64,000 nucleotides of DNA from DASTPP01 sp035762175 (lineage in GTDB: Bacteria; Myxococcota_A; Polyangia; Polyangiales; Polyangiaceae), in assembly GCA_035762175.1 (NCBI GenBank), contig DASTPP010000379.1, forward strand, positions 1-64,000, in the 5' to 3' direction. Both the position numbers and the translations under genes were made by a program. Below the pieces are notes generated by a model, which was given only the letters and a program-made list of their open reading frames with translations, did not search any database and was not told the origin of the DNA. The first letter of the stretch is position 1, and each line of letters opens with the position of its first letter. Shown here one piece after another: positions 44,082-54,546 of the stretch.

Positions 44082-44948
44082 ATGCGTCAGGTTTGTTTGG
44101 CTGTGTTGCTCGGGTTTGTCACGGTCGTGTCGGCTTGCAAGAGGGGGGCGAGCGAGGCGTCCGAGGGGCGCGATGGCGGCGGGCGGGGCCGAGGCTCGCC
44201 CCGCGACGAGGGGCCGAGCGGCGGGGGCGGCCGCGGCGAGGCCCCGGTGCCCGACGACGTGCTCGAGGCGTGCGTCGACATGATCGGGTCGTACGGCGAG
44301 CAGTGCGGGGTCAGGCTCGACGAGGGCGAGGTCGAGCGCGCCTGCGAGCGCGATCTCGACTACGTGCCGGGCTGCCACGAGCCGCTGCTCGCGCTCCTCG
44401 AGTGCGTGGCGCGAGGGCCCTTCGATTGCGAGGCGTCGGCCGAGGTCGACCTTTTCAGCGGGTCGTGCGAGGCGCAAGCGCGGGCGTTCGACGATTGTTA
44501 CGACGATGACGATCAGGCGGCAGGCGGGGGTCCGGGCGGGGCGGCCGGCGCGGGCGGGGCGGCCGGCTTCGGCGGCGCGTCCGGCGCGGGCGGTTCGTCG
44601 GGGCGGGGCGGTTCGTCGGGGCGGGGCGGTTCGTCGGGTGCGGGCGGCTCGGCGGGGTCGGCGGGGTCGGCCGGCGCAAGCGGCTCGGCGGGGTCGGCCG
44701 GCGCAAGCGGCTCGGCGGGGTCGAGCGGGGCGTCCGGCGCGAGCGGCGCAGCGGGGTCGGGCGGCGTGGGAGGGCCGGGGGCGACGTTGTTCTTCGAGCG
44801 GGGCGACCTGACGCTCGGCGAAGGGGAGGGCGGCCAGCAGGCTTCGAGGGGCACGGCGCCCTGGTCTTCGAACGTCGAGGCGCCGCCGGCGGGTGACGAG
44901 CACGGCCGAGACGGCGGCCCGGGGCCGGGCGAGGGCGGCCCCTTGTAA
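44082..44948 (+). CDS. lipoprotein with Cys-rich domain and Gly/Ser repeats
   Basis: 288 residues. The signal ends VVSAC (MRQVCLAVLLGFVTVVSAC). A charged Gly-rich linker leads to a domain with several Cys (LEACVDMIGSYGEQCGV, ERACERDLDYVPGCHE, LLECVARGPFDCEA, SGSCEAQARAFDDC), spaced as disulphides. The domain is followed by a ~90-residue repeat of GAGGSAGSAGS type. The tail from residue ~235 is polar and disordered. It probably anchors on the outer membrane with an extended, flexible spacer. Function unknown. It is convergent with the ABC exporter genes. Confidence 0.65.
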   Translation: MRQVCLAVLLGFVTVVSACKRGASEASEGRDGGGRGRGSPRDEGPSGGGGRGEAPVPDDVLEACVDMIGSYGEQCGVRLDEGEVERACERDLDYVPGCHEPLLALLECVARGPFDCEASAEVDLFSGSCEAQARAFDDCYDDDDQAAGGGPGGAAGAGGAAGFGGASGAGGSSGRGGSSGRGGSSGAGGSAGSAGSAGASGSAGSAGASGSAGSSGASGASGAAGSGGVGGPGATLFFERGDLTLGEGEGGQQASRGTAPWSSNVEAPPAGDEHGRDGGPGPGEGGPL

Positions 44949-44975
44949 GGCAGGTCGGGCGGCCGCCCTCTGGGC

Positions 44976-46886
44976 TCAGCCGGCGGGCGCCGTGGCGGGG
45001 CCTCGGGCGGGCCGCGCGGGCGTCTCGCGGGCGGCGCCCGGCTGCGCCTCTTGCAGGGCGAGCATGCGGGCGTAGAGGCCGCCGCGGCGGGCGAGCTCGT
45101 CGGGCGGGCCCTCTTCGACGACCTCGCCCTTCTGCAGGACGACGATGCGGTCGACCGAGCGGATGGTCGAGAGGCGGTGGGCGATGATGAGGGCGGTCCG
45201 CCCCTCGAGCAGGCGCTCGAGGGCGGCCTGCAGGCGCGCCTCGGTGTCGCTGTCGACGCTGGCCGTCGCCTCGTCGAGCACGAGCACGGGGGCGTCGCGG
45301 TAGACGGCGCGGGCGAAGGCGAGCAGCTGCCGCTCGCCGGCCGAGAAGTTCTGCCCCCGCTCGTCGACGGGGGCGAGCAGGCCGCCCTCGCGGCGGGCGA
45401 AGATGTCGAGGGCGCCGATGGTCTCGAGGGCGCGCTCGACGCGCTTGAGGTCGACGTCGCGCTCGCCGAGGGCGACGTTGTCGGCGACCGTGCCGGGGAA
45501 GAGGAAGACGTCTTGGGGGACGACGGAGAACTGGCGCCGGAGCTCTTCGCGGCCGAGCGAGGTGACGTCGCGGCCGAAGGCGCGCACCGAGCCCTTCTGC
45601 ACGTCGTAGAGGCGCAAGAGCAGGCTCGCGACGGTGGTCTTGCCCGAGCCGGTGGGGCCGACGAGGGCGATTCTCTCGCCGGGGCGGGCGGCGAGGGTGA
45701 GCCCGCGCAGGATGGGGGTGCCGGGCTTGTAGGCGAAGTCGACGCGGTCGAACTCGAAGGCGAGGTTCGCGTCGCCCGCGGGGGCGGGGGTCGCGCGCTT
45801 GGGGGCGTCTTCGTCGCGGTTGTCGAGGAGCTGAAAGACGCGCTCGGCGCCGGCGAGCGAGGACTGGAATTGGGTGTAGCGGCCGGCCAGGTCGCGGATG
45901 GGGGTGAAGAACTGCTCGAGGTAGGCGACGAAGGCGACGAGGGTGCCGAACGAGACGCGCTGGCCGCCGCCGGGGCCCGAGCCGGCGTAGCCGGCGTACC
46001 AGATGACGGCGGCGATGCAGACCGAGGAGACGACCTCGACGGCGGCGTCGAGGATGGATTCGAGCGCGATGGAGCGGAAGTTGGCGTCGCGGTAGCCGAC
46101 GTTGATGGCGTCGAATTCGTCCTGGGCGGCGGCCTCGCGGGCGTAGGCCTGGGTGACGGACATGCCGATGACCTGCTCGTTGACGAAGGCGTTGAGCCGG
46201 GCGGTCTTCGCGCGGATCTCGCGGAAGGCGAGGCGGGCGCGGCGGCGGATGGCGTTGACGAGCAGCCCGACGGGGGGCAGGGCGGCGAAGGCGATGAGGG
46301 CGAGCTTCGGGTCGAGCGCGAGCATCAGGGCGACGATGCCGGCGAGGCGCAGCAGGTCGCCGATGGCGTTGAGGGCGCCGCTGGCGAACGAGTCGCCGAT
46401 GGCGTCGGCGTCGTTGGTGACGCGGGTGACGAGGCGGCCGACGGGCTGGTCGTCGAAGAAGCCGACGCGCAGGCGGTGCAGGAAGCGGAAGACGTGCAGG
46501 CGCAGGGCCGACATGGCGCGGGCGCCGGCGGTCTGCAGGGCGAGGGTCTGGGCGAAGGTGAAGCCCTGCTCGAGGGCGACCAGGCCGAGCAGGCCGAGGC
46601 CGGCGTTGACGAACTCGCGGCCGGCGCCCTCGCCGCCGAGCACGGCGGCGTCGAGGCCGTGGCGCATGACGAGCGGGCGCGAGACCGAGAGGCCGGCGAG
46701 GGCGACCGTGGAGGCGAGGTAGACGAGCAGCAGGTGGCCCTGCGGGCGCAAGAAGGGCCAGAGCCGCAGGGCGAGGCGCAGGTCGTACGTCTTGCGGATC
46801 TCGTCTTCTTCGTGGAAGGCGCGGAGCGCCTGCTCGCTGCGCGAGGGCGAGCCCGGGGCGCCGCGCGTTTGGGGGGGGGGTGCCAT
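44976..46886 (-). CDS. ABC exporter half-transporter B
   Basis: 636 residues with an N-terminal six-helix transmembrane domain (~50-340) and an ATPase domain from ~385. Walker A is GPTGSGKT, the Q-loop VVPQDVFLFP, Walker B VLVLDEATASVD and the H-loop IIAHRLST. The signature is FSAGE, a departure from LSGGQ. The start at 46886 is five bases past the stop of the partner at 46892, so the genes are co-transcribed. In the partner, Walker B is DD and the signature canonical; paired, this gives one degenerate and one consensus ATP site, as in heterodimeric exporters. The substrate (drug, lipid or peptide) is unknown. Confidence 0.9.
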   Translation of the reverse strand: MAPPPQTRGAPGSPSRSEQALRAFHEEDEIRKTYDLRLALRLWPFLRPQGHLLLVYLASTVALAGLSVSRPLVMRHGLDAAVLGGEGAGREFVNAGLGLLGLVALEQGFTFAQTLALQTAGARAMSALRLHVFRFLHRLRVGFFDDQPVGRLVTRVTNDADAIGDSFASGALNAIGDLLRLAGIVALMLALDPKLALIAFAALPPVGLLVNAIRRRARLAFREIRAKTARLNAFVNEQVIGMSVTQAYAREAAAQDEFDAINVGYRDANFRSIALESILDAAVEVVSSVCIAAVIWYAGYAGSGPGGGQRVSFGTLVAFVAYLEQFFTPIRDLAGRYTQFQSSLAGAERVFQLLDNRDEDAPKRATPAPAGDANLAFEFDRVDFAYKPGTPILRGLTLAARPGERIALVGPTGSGKTTVASLLLRLYDVQKGSVRAFGRDVTSLGREELRRQFSVVPQDVFLFPGTVADNVALGERDVDLKRVERALETIGALDIFARREGGLLAPVDERGQNFSAGERQLLAFARAVYRDAPVLVLDEATASVDSDTEARLQAALERLLEGRTALIIAHRLSTIRSVDRIVVLQKGEVVEEGPPDELARRGGLYARMLALQEAQPGAARETPARPARGPATAPAG

Positions 46887-46891
46887 GGGCG

Positions 46892-48667
<1,776 letters not shown>

Positions 48668-48703
48668 GGGGCGGTTCCACCATCGCATACGACGCGCCGC
48701 CGT

Positions 48704-48793
48704 GCTCGCCCCGCGCGCGGGGGGGCGGCCCGAGGTCCCGTCGGTGCGGTCGGGACGGCTCTTGGCTCGCCCCGCGCGCGGGGGGGCGGCCCG
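48704..48793 (+). repeat. 29-bp direct repeat, period 61
   Basis: GCTCGCCCCGCGCGCGGGGG at 48704-48723 extends to a 29-base exact repeat (48704-48732) and recurs at 48765-48793. It lies in the divergent promoter region between the exporter and the rpoH-like gene (48668-48891). Bases 48832-48856 include TTGACC and TTAAACC, which may be promoter elements for the sigma gene but have a short spacer. Confidence 0.6.
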
Positions 48794-48891
48794 CGGGGTG
48801 GGTCGGCGCGGCCCCCCTGTTGACCGGTGCGGGGGGATGTTAAACCTTGACCTCTCCGCCCCCAACCGAGACTTACCCCCGAGGCGCACGC

Positions 48892-50151
48892 GTGGCGACC
48901 CGCAAAAAAGCACCCTCCCCCAGCACCGACCCGGCGGCCGCGCCCCCGGGCGCGCCCGCCCGCGCCGCGAAGCCCGCGCCCGCGAGCCCGCGGCCGAAGG
49001 CCTCGACCCGCCCCCGCGCCGGCCGCGCCCCCGCGGGCGCCGGGCCGCGCGAGGCCGCCCCGGCCTCCTCGCCCGAGCCGCGCGCCGGGCGCGAGCCCGC
49101 GTCCGAGCCGCCCGAGGCCCGCGCGGCCGACGACGACGACGAGCGCGAGGGGCAAGACGACGAGCTCGACGCCGTCGTCGACGTGCCCGCCGAGGTGGTC
49201 GAAGAGATCGACGCGCCCGCCGAGCTCGACGACGGCGACGGCGAGGCCCCCGCGGCCGCCCGCGCCCCGCGCGCCGGCGCCGACGAGGACGTCGCCATCA
49301 GCCGGCACGACCCGCTGCAGGCCTACCTGCGCGAGGTGCAGCGCCACCCGCTCTTGACGCCCGACGAAGAGCACCAGCTCGCCACGCGCTACGCCACCAC
49401 CGGCGACGTGAACTCGGCCGCGCGCCTGGTCACCTCGAACCTGCGGCTCGTCGTCAAGATCGCCTACGAGTACCGCCGGGCCTACAAGAACATCATGGAC
49501 CTCATTCAGGAGGGCAACATCGGCCTGATGCAGGCGGTCAAGAAGTTCGACCCCCACCGCGGCGTCAAGCTGAGCTCGTACTCGGCCTGGTGGATCCGCG
49601 CGTACATCTTGCGGTTCATCATCAACAACTGGCGCCTCGTCAAGCTCGGCACCACGCAGGCCCAGCGCAAGCTTTTCTTCAACCTGAACAAAGAGAAGGC
49701 GCGGCTCGCGGCCATGGGCATCGAGCCGACCTCGGCCGAGATCGCCGCCCGCCTCGGCGTCGACGAGCAAGAGGCCATCGACATGGACCGGCGCCTGTCG
49801 TCGGGCGAGACGAGCCTCGACGCCCCCGTCGGCGACGCCGAGGGCCGGCCCGTCTCGCGCCTCGAGCTGATGCCGGCGACGACCGCCGGGCCCGAGGTCA
49901 TGGTGGCCGACGAGCAGGTGCAGGCGATGCTGCGCGAGAAGCTCGCCGAGTTCCGCCGCACGCTGAAGGGCAAGGACGTCGAAATTTTCGACCGGCGCCT
50001 CGTCGCCGACGACCCGCTCACGCTGCAAGAGCTCGGCGACCAGTTCGGCATCTCGCGCGAGCGCGTGCGCCAGATCGAGGCGCGCCTGACGATGAACCTG
50101 CGCAACTTCCTCCGCAACGCCCTCGGCGACGCGGTCGAAACCGTCGCGTGA
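48892..50151 (+). CDS. rpoH: sigma-70 family factor, RpoH type
   Basis: 419 residues from a GTG with GAGG seven bases upstream. A ~140-residue N-terminal extension rich in Pro, Ala, Asp and Glu precedes region 1.2 (DPLQAYLREVQRHPLLTPDE). Region 2 is LIQEGNIGLMQAVKKFDPHR with SSYSAWWIRAYILRFI (promoter melting). The RpoH-box-like QRKLFFNL follows in the 2.4-3.0 region, and region 4 is LQELGDQFGISRERVRQIEA. This box is the reason for the RpoH call, so a heat-shock or stress role is inferred. It overlaps the start of rsmI by four bases (GTGA). Confidence 0.82.
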   Translation: MATRKKAPSPSTDPAAAPPGAPARAAKPAPASPRPKASTRPRAGRAPAGAGPREAAPASSPEPRAGREPASEPPEARAADDDDEREGQDDELDAVVDVPAEVVEEIDAPAELDDGDGEAPAAARAPRAGADEDVAISRHDPLQAYLREVQRHPLLTPDEEHQLATRYATTGDVNSAARLVTSNLRLVVKIAYEYRRAYKNIMDLIQEGNIGLMQAVKKFDPHRGVKLSSYSAWWIRAYILRFIINNWRLVKLGTTQAQRKLFFNLNKEKARLAAMGIEPTSAEIAARLGVDEQEAIDMDRRLSSGETSLDAPVGDAEGRPVSRLELMPATTAGPEVMVADEQVQAMLREKLAEFRRTLKGKDVEIFDRRLVADDPLTLQELGDQFGISRERVRQIEARLTMNLRNFLRNALGDAVETVA

Positions 50152-51116
50152 GCCCGGCCCCCGGGGGCGGCCCGGGCGACGAGGGCGAGGGCGACCCCGA
50201 AGGCGAGGCGGGCGACGAGGGCGAGGCCGAAGGCGAACCGGGCGACGAGGGCGCGCCGGGGGCCGAGGGGGCGCCGCCGGGCACGCTCTGGGTGGTCGCG
50301 ACGCCCATCGGCAACCTGGGCGATCTGACGCCGCGCGCGGCCTCGGCGCTGCGCGAGGCGTCGCGGGTGCTGGCCGAAGACACGCGCCGGACGCGGGCGC
50401 TGCTCAGCCACCTCGGCATCACGGGCAAGCCCCTCGAGCGCTTCGACGCGCACGCGCCGCCGGGGCTCGTGCGCTCGCTGGTGGCGAGGCTGGTCGCGGG
50501 CGAGCGGCTCGCGCTCGTCACCGACGCGGGCACGCCGGCGGTCAGCGACCCCGGGGCGCGCCTGGTGGCGGCGGCGGCCGAGGCGGGGGCGCGCGTCGTG
50601 CCGCTGCCGGGCGCCTCGGCGGTGCTCGCCGCGCTCGCCGCGAGCGGCTTCGGGCAGGGGGCGTTCCGCTTCGTGGGCTTTCTGCCCCGCTCGGGCGAGG
50701 CGCGGCGGCGGGCGCTCGCCGCGCTGGGGGCGGCGGCCGAGCCGGTGGTGCTCTTCGAGGCGCCGGGGCGCCTGCGGGCGACGCTCGGCGAGCTCGCCGC
50801 CCGGCAGCCGGGGCGGCCGGCGGTGGTGGGGCGCGAGCTGACGAAGCGCTACGAAGAGTTCGTGCGGGGCACGCTCGCCGAGCTCGCGGCGCTCGAGCGC
50901 GCGTGGCGGGGCGAGATCAGCCTGGTGCTCGGCCCGGCGCCCGAGGGCGAGGGCGAGGCGCCGCTCGCGGGCGAGGGCCTCGACGCGCTGATCGACGAGG
51001 CGCTCGCGCGCGGGCTCAAGGCGAAGGAGGCCGCCGACGTCGTGGCGGCGCGCTCGGGGCTGTCGCGGCGCGAGGCGTACGCGCGGGTGCTGGCGCGCAA
51101 GGCCACGCCGCGTTGA
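50148..51116 (+). CDS. rsmI: 16S rRNA (C1402) 2'-O-methyltransferase
   Basis: 322 residues from the GTG that overlaps the rpoH stop (GTGA), so the genes are coupled. A ~45-residue acidic Gly/Glu/Asp tract precedes the RsmI core: GTLWVVATPIGNLGDL, then LAEDTRRTRALLSHLGI, LALVTDAGTPAVSDPGARLV, PLPGASAVLAALAASG, AFRFVGFLPR and ELTKRYEEFVRG. This is the SAM-dependent tetrapyrrole-methylase fold. The C-terminal helix region (ALIDEALARGLKAKEAADVV) is typical too. It methylates the 2'-O of C1402 in the decoding site. The acidic N-terminus is unusual for the family. Confidence 0.95.
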   Translation: MSPAPGGGPGDEGEGDPEGEAGDEGEAEGEPGDEGAPGAEGAPPGTLWVVATPIGNLGDLTPRAASALREASRVLAEDTRRTRALLSHLGITGKPLERFDAHAPPGLVRSLVARLVAGERLALVTDAGTPAVSDPGARLVAAAAEAGARVVPLPGASAVLAALAASGFGQGAFRFVGFLPRSGEARRRALAALGAAAEPVVLFEAPGRLRATLGELAARQPGRPAVVGRELTKRYEEFVRGTLAELAALERAWRGEISLVLGPAPEGEGEAPLAGEGLDALIDEALARGLKAKEAADVVAARSGLSRREAYARVLARKATPR

Positions 51117-51143
51117 GGCCCGGCGCGAGCCCCGGCGGGCCGC

Positions 51144-51767
51144 TCAGTCGGCCGTGCCGAAGCGGTCGAAGCGGGCGAAGAGGCAGGGCTCGGTGCCGGC
51201 GGGGAAGGCGCGGCAATTGAAGGGGCGCAAGGGGTAGATGCCGCAGAGCTTGTCGCGCAGGTGCTGGCAGGCGCCCGAGTCGGCGAGCCGCAAGAACTGC
51301 CGGCGGCCCCGGCGCTCGACGTAGCCCTCGGCGGCGAGGTCGAGGCGGCGGGCGCGCTTCCAGCGGAGGAGGTCGTCGGGCTCGAGCAGCACGGCGTTGT
51401 CGTGGCAGCAGGCCGCGCAGGTCATGCAGTCGATGGCGAGCGTGCGGGTCGGCCCGGCGTGGGCCCGATCGCGCGCGAGCCAGGTGGCCGCCACCCAGCG
51501 CCGGTTGGCGGGGATGGGCGCGAGCGCGAGCCCCGCGGCGGGCCCGCGGCCGCCGACGGCGCGGAAGCGCTCGGCGTGCAGATCTTTGAGCGCCCAGGCG
51601 ACGAGCAGGCCGGGCTCGCCGTCGGCCCCGGGCCGGAAGAGCACGGCCTTGCTGCCGCCGCGCTCGCCGACGACGAGGGCGCCGCCGCCGCGGCGGGCGT
51701 AGCGGGCGGCCGCCTCGAGATCGTCGCGGCCGAAGGGGCGCCAAACCAGACAGCGTACCGGGCCCAT
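51144..51767 (-). CDS. YkgJ-type Cys-cluster protein
   Basis: 207 residues. The C-terminal half holds the metal-binding Cys cluster: CMTCAACCHDN (~115-125), then ACQHLRDKLCGIYPLRPFNC (with the Cys at each end) and the closing CLFARFD. This Cx2Cx2CC ... Cx9C...C order is that of the YkgJ family, believed to bind Zn or an iron-sulphur cluster. The N-terminal half (~1-100) is an extra alpha/beta domain of unknown type. It lies 52 bases from the FadL-like gene on the same strand, and may be co-transcribed. Confidence 0.85.
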   Translation of the reverse strand: MGPVRCLVWRPFGRDDLEAAARYARRGGGALVVGERGGSKAVLFRPGADGEPGLLVAWALKDLHAERFRAVGGRGPAAGLALAPIPANRRWVAATWLARDRAHAGPTRTLAIDCMTCAACCHDNAVLLEPDDLLRWKRARRLDLAAEGYVERRGRRQFLRLADSGACQHLRDKLCGIYPLRPFNCRAFPAGTEPCLFARFDRFGTAD

Positions 51768-51819
51768 GTGCGGGACGCACTCTGCCCGCGGAGGCCGGGC
51801 GCGCGCAAGTCGCCTGCGC

Positions 51820-53217
51820 TCAGAAGTTCGTCGACGAGCCCAGGTAGGGGATGAACTCGTGGTAGACGACGTCGATGGCGCGGTACGCTTCGGGCGCGCC
51901 GCCGATGGGGTCGAGGGTGAGGCCGGTGACCTTGCCGAGCCCGAGCGCGTAGCGCAGGGCGACGGTGGTCGAGAGCACGAGGGCGTCTTCTTGGGGGTTT
52001 TTCACGAGCGCGAGCGGCGTGCGCAGCTGCACCCCGAAGGTGGCGCCGTAGTAGTCGACGCGCTCGGCCAGAAAGGTGGTGCGGTCGAGCCGGCGGTCGG
52101 TCGCCCGCTCGGTGAAGAGCCCCGCGCCGAGGCTGAAGCGCTGGCCGAGGTGGCGCAGGCCGCCGACGCGCGCGTTCAGGACCGTGGCCCGGTCGACGAA
52201 CACCTCGTCGTTCTTCAGCGGCGCCTGGTAGTCGCCCTCGAGGGCGACGAAGCCGTCTTTCGGGTGGCCCCAGGCGACCGAGAGCACGACGCGGGGCGGC
52301 TGGACGAACTCGAACGAGTACGACCGGCGCACCGGCCCGGTCTGGGTGAGCAGGGGCCCGGGCTGCCCCGCCGGGTCGGGCTGGCGCACGGCCGTGACGG
52401 TCGACGCGCGGATGGTGCCGGTCAGCAGGAGCTCGGGGCTGCGCACGAGCAGGCCGACGCGCAGCCGGTCGCTGACCTCGTACTGCAGGCCGACCTGCGG
52501 CTGCAGGCCCAGGTACGAGAGCTTGGCGCGCACCTGGCTCTGCAGAAAGTACGCGGGCTCGTAGGTCGGCGGCTCGACGGTCGGCTGCCCCTCGACGACG
52601 AACTGCTCGAACGAGGCGAGCACGCCGTAGGTGCCGAGCACGCTCAGGCCGACGCGCAGGCGGGGCGCGGCCTGCCAGCCGATGGCGGGGCCGACGTGGT
52701 AGCGCGAGTAGTCGCCGTCTTGCTCGAGCCGCTGGTGAAATTGCAGGGGCGTGTCGACCCCGCCGAGCGCGACGCTCTGCCGTCCCCGCCAGAAGGCGTC
52801 GGTCGTGACGACGTCGCGCGCGGTCGCGTAGATGCCGAGGCCGACGGTGACCGTGTCGCTGAGGTGGCGCGAGAGGCCGACGGCCACGGGGGCCGAGATG
52901 AAGCTCGTGGTCGAGATGTCGAGCGACTGGGGCCCGCCCGGGTAGCTCAGCGTCAGCGCCCTCGGCACGCGCCGGACGCGCAGGCCGAAGGCCGAGGCGC
53001 TCAGATCGATCTGCCCCCGCTGCAGGCCGCCGAGGCCCGCGGGGTTGTACCAGATGGCGCCCGAGTCGCGCGTGGTGGCCGTCACGGCCCCGGCGCTCAT
53101 GGCGGCCTCGTCCGAGAAGAAGAACGAGTCGGTGTTCTGGGCCGAGGCCCGCGTGGGCAGCGAGAGGGCGAGGGCGGCGGCCGCCGCGAGCCCCGCCCGT
53201 CGGGGGGTGGCTGGCAT
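51820..53217 (-). CDS. FadL/OMPP1-type outer-membrane protein
   Basis: 465 residues starting MPATPRRAGLAAAAALALSL, a signal peptide cut after ARASA or SAQ. The mature protein begins NTDSFFFSDEAAMSAGAV and shows DSGAIWYNPAGLGGLQRGQI, the NPA box typical of FadL/OMPP1-type hydrophobic-molecule porins. Alternating strands continue to the end (RYALGLGKVTGLTLDPIGGA). The C-terminal residues (YLGSSTNF) end in Phe, as in barrel proteins. The likely role is uptake of hydrophobic compounds. It is in the same direction as the deacetylase gene upstream. Confidence 0.85.
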   Translation of the reverse strand: MPATPRRAGLAAAAALALSLPTRASAQNTDSFFFSDEAAMSAGAVTATTRDSGAIWYNPAGLGGLQRGQIDLSASAFGLRVRRVPRALTLSYPGGPQSLDISTTSFISAPVAVGLSRHLSDTVTVGLGIYATARDVVTTDAFWRGRQSVALGGVDTPLQFHQRLEQDGDYSRYHVGPAIGWQAAPRLRVGLSVLGTYGVLASFEQFVVEGQPTVEPPTYEPAYFLQSQVRAKLSYLGLQPQVGLQYEVSDRLRVGLLVRSPELLLTGTIRASTVTAVRQPDPAGQPGPLLTQTGPVRRSYSFEFVQPPRVVLSVAWGHPKDGFVALEGDYQAPLKNDEVFVDRATVLNARVGGLRHLGQRFSLGAGLFTERATDRRLDRTTFLAERVDYYGATFGVQLRTPLALVKNPQEDALVLSTTVALRYALGLGKVTGLTLDPIGGAPEAYRAIDVVYHEFIPYLGSSTNF

Positions 53218-53411
53218 GCTGGCCCCGCTACGTGCCACGGGCGCGCGGGGGGGGCGAGAGGGTGCGAGCGCGAGGGTGCGGCCGGCGCGGAGGGCGCGGG
53301 GCGCCGGGCGCAGGGGCGCCGGACGCGATGGAGCGCGGGGCGCCGCGCGCGAGGGCGCCGGGCGCGAGGGCGCGGGGGGCACCGCGGCGGTCGGGCGGCG
53401 CCGCGCCCGCG

Positions 53412-54311
53412 TCAGTCGTCGGGCGCGTCGGGGCGGGAGGCGATGAGCTCGGAGACCGTCACGGCGTCGAGCTGCGAGCGGCCGAGCGCCTCGAAGATGG
53501 CGGGCAGGGCCTCGGCGGCCACCGGGCGCCGGTCGCCCTGCTCGGGCGCGTCGTGCATGCAGACGATGGCGCCGTCGCGCAGGCCGCGGATGACGCGCCG
53601 CGCGGCTCGCTCGGCGCTCGTGCGCGCGACGCCGTCGAGCGCCCGCACCGACCAGCCGACGACCTCGAGCGAGAGCTCGTCGCAGGCGCGGAAGAAGCGG
53701 GGGTTCAGCACGCCGTAGGGCGGCCGGAAGAGCGCCGGCCTCGCGCCCGTCGCCGCCTCGATGGCGCCCACCGAGCGCGCGAGATCGTCGCGGATGGCCG
53801 GCAGCCCCCGGAAGGCGAGCACCCGGTCGACGCGGTGGCCGTGTGCGCCGATCTCGTGCCCCGCCCGGGCCACCGCGCGCGCGACCTCGGGGTGCCGCTC
53901 GACCTTTTCGCCGATCATGAAGAACGTGGCCTTCGCGCGGTAGCGCTCGAGCGCCTCGAGCACGCGCGGGGTGTGCTCGGGGTGGGGGCCGTCGTCGAAG
54001 CCGAACGCGACGCCGCGGCCGCCCGGCACCGAGCAGAGGGCGTCGCCCCAAAGCCCGAGCCGCGGCATCGCGGTGCCGGCGGCGACGAGCGCCAAGTACG
54101 CGCCGAGGTAAGGCAGGGCGAGGGCGAGCGGCACCGACTGGTGCAGCACCACGCCCTTGAAGGCGAGGCCGAGGCCGCCGGCGGTGGCGGTGTAGAGGGC
54201 GAGCGGGGCCGGGCGCATCGGGGTCGTCGGGCCCCACGTTGTGCGCCCCTTCGGCGCCGGACGCCAGGGCCTCGTGACCCGCCCCGCCCAAGCCAGGAGG
54301 CGGCGCGTCAT
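53412..54311 (-). CDS. polysaccharide deacetylase (NodB) family
   Basis: 299 residues. One or two N-terminal helices (~40-80) anchor the NodB domain (~95-285). Motif 1 is FGFDDGPHPEHTP (D-D catalytic pair). Motif 2 would be HGxxHDR; here it reads AHGHRVDR, so the second zinc His is replaced. Motif 3 is RPPYG, followed by VVGWSVRALDG and IVCMHD near the end (motif 5 His). The enzyme should remove acetyl groups from peptidoglycan or another glycan, if the metal site is intact. It lies 194 bases upstream of the FadL-like gene on the same strand. The start (54311 or 54218) is uncertain. Confidence 0.82.
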   Translation of the reverse strand: MTRRLLAWAGRVTRPWRPAPKGRTTWGPTTPMRPAPLALYTATAGGLGLAFKGVVLHQSVPLALALPYLGAYLALVAAGTAMPRLGLWGDALCSVPGGRGVAFGFDDGPHPEHTPRVLEALERYRAKATFFMIGEKVERHPEVARAVARAGHEIGAHGHRVDRVLAFRGLPAIRDDLARSVGAIEAATGARPALFRPPYGVLNPRFFRACDELSLEVVGWSVRALDGVARTSAERAARRVIRGLRDGAIVCMHDAPEQGDRRPVAAEALPAIFEALGRSQLDAVTVSELIASRPDAPDD

Positions 54312-54546
54312 CGCGGCGCTTCGATGCGGGGCCGGTGTCGCGCGGCCGCTGCCCCGGCGTGAGCCCTGAGCGCTCGGCCGCTGCCCCGGCGTGAGCCCGG
54401 GGCGCGCGGGGGGTGCCCTGGCGCGAGCCTGGCGCGCGGGAGGTGCGCCGGCGCCAGCTCAGGGCGTGCGCCGGGGCCGGCCCGGCACGGGGCTCGCTCG
54501 GGCGGTAGGGGGCCCCCCCTACCGCCGGCGCCCCCCTTCAGACAGG

